From Clostridiales bacterium (GTDB taxonomy: Bacteria > Bacillota > Clostridia > Christensenellales > Borkfalkiaceae): a DNA stretch of 6,346 nt. Of the stretch, positions 6,195 through 6,346 are shown piece after piece. Each line of letters begins with the position of its first letter. Positions within the stretch are counted from its first letter, which is position 1. The stretch is taken from positions 135,806-142,151 of the forward strand of contig DPQQ01000001.1 in NCBI GenBank assembly GCA_003538975.1, read 5' to 3'. The position numbers and the translations under genes were made by a program. A model generated the notes under the pieces. It did not search any database. It saw only the letters and a program-made list of their open reading frames with translations, and was not told where the DNA came from.

Positions 6195-6346
6195 ATGGGA
6201 TTTTTTTCTAAATTATTCAAAGCAAAAGACAAACAGGCTGTAAACCCGCCCGAAGAGTATATTCAAGCAACAAATTTTAATAAAGAATTCGATGATATTC
6301 TGAAAAAAGATATTTTTATAGCTCGAAGCGATTATAAAAATCTTAT
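6195..6346 (+). CDS. Unidentified protein, N-terminal 50 residues (3' partial)
   Basis: The frame is open from ATG 6195 to the window edge. The start is supported by AAAAAGGGG (6181-6189), five bases upstream, and by its position 34 bases after coaE with no terminator between them, so it is probably the next gene of the operon. The visible protein begins MGFFSKLFKAKDKQ, a short amphipathic Phe/Lys-rich stretch. It continues with a polar region (NPPEEYIQ) and an acidic-basic helix-like part (FNKEFDDILKKDIFIARSDY). No signal peptide, membrane segment or catalytic motif is seen in this short piece, and I do not recognise the family. Its codon use resembles its neighbours. That it is a real gene is fairly sure; its function cannot be told from here. 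Confidence 0.75.
   Translation, partial: MGFFSKLFKAKDKQAVNPPEEYIQATNFNKEFDDILKKDIFIARSDYKNL

Noticed and set aside
1..6346. CRISPR, insertion sequence, phage, toxin-antitoxin or defence-system signs
   Set aside because: No repeated arrays, terminal inverted repeats, transposase or integrase motifs or unexplained long frames are present, and the tRNA gene is not flanked by an integrase or a partial tRNA copy.

Overview
The window looks like an ordinary chromosomal segment of an AT-leaning bacterium, most likely a Bacillota (Clostridia-type) organism. The grounds are a Ktr-type (two-subunit, single-RCK) potassium transporter, Shine-Dalgarno sites close to AAAGGAG, a DNA polymerase I whose proofreading domain looks degenerate, and the polA-coaE gene order that is common in that phylum. 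This placement is inference from gene content and style; no rRNA or species marker is present. CG dinucleotides are conspicuously frequent for DNA of this composition.

Left part (1-2361), ion and osmotic balance. The 3' end of a ktrB-like K+ channel subunit gene is followed by ktrA, its cytosolic RCK gating subunit. Next comes an mscS-family small-conductance mechanosensitive channel. ktrB and ktrA look like one operon. mscS has its own near-consensus sigma-70 promoter (TTGACA, 17 bp, TATACT) and ends at a strong intrinsic terminator. Together the genes encode K+ uptake and an emergency release valve for hypo-osmotic shock.

Middle (2362-2774), non-coding and mostly reading leftward. A tRNA-Leu(CAA) gene with encoded CCA lies on the minus strand and is followed within a few bases by its own intrinsic terminator. 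A further minus-strand promoter-like sequence lies just beyond that terminator and could drive a short transcript toward the mscS terminator. The tRNA and polA start regions are divergent, and their candidate -10 boxes overlap.

Right part (2775-6346), housekeeping genes on the plus strand. A complete polA (888 aa: 5' nuclease, Ser/Thr/Asn-rich linker, degenerate 3'-5' exonuclease fold, intact polymerase) is followed by coaE (dephospho-CoA kinase, last step of CoA synthesis). The beginning of a third gene, which I do not recognise, is cut by the window edge. The short gaps suggest polA, coaE and this gene may be cotranscribed.

I see no insertion sequence, CRISPR array, phage gene, toxin-antitoxin pair or defence system. 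The window does not appear to hold a novel system; the most debatable items are the non-coding signals around the tRNA gene and the unidentified right-edge gene.
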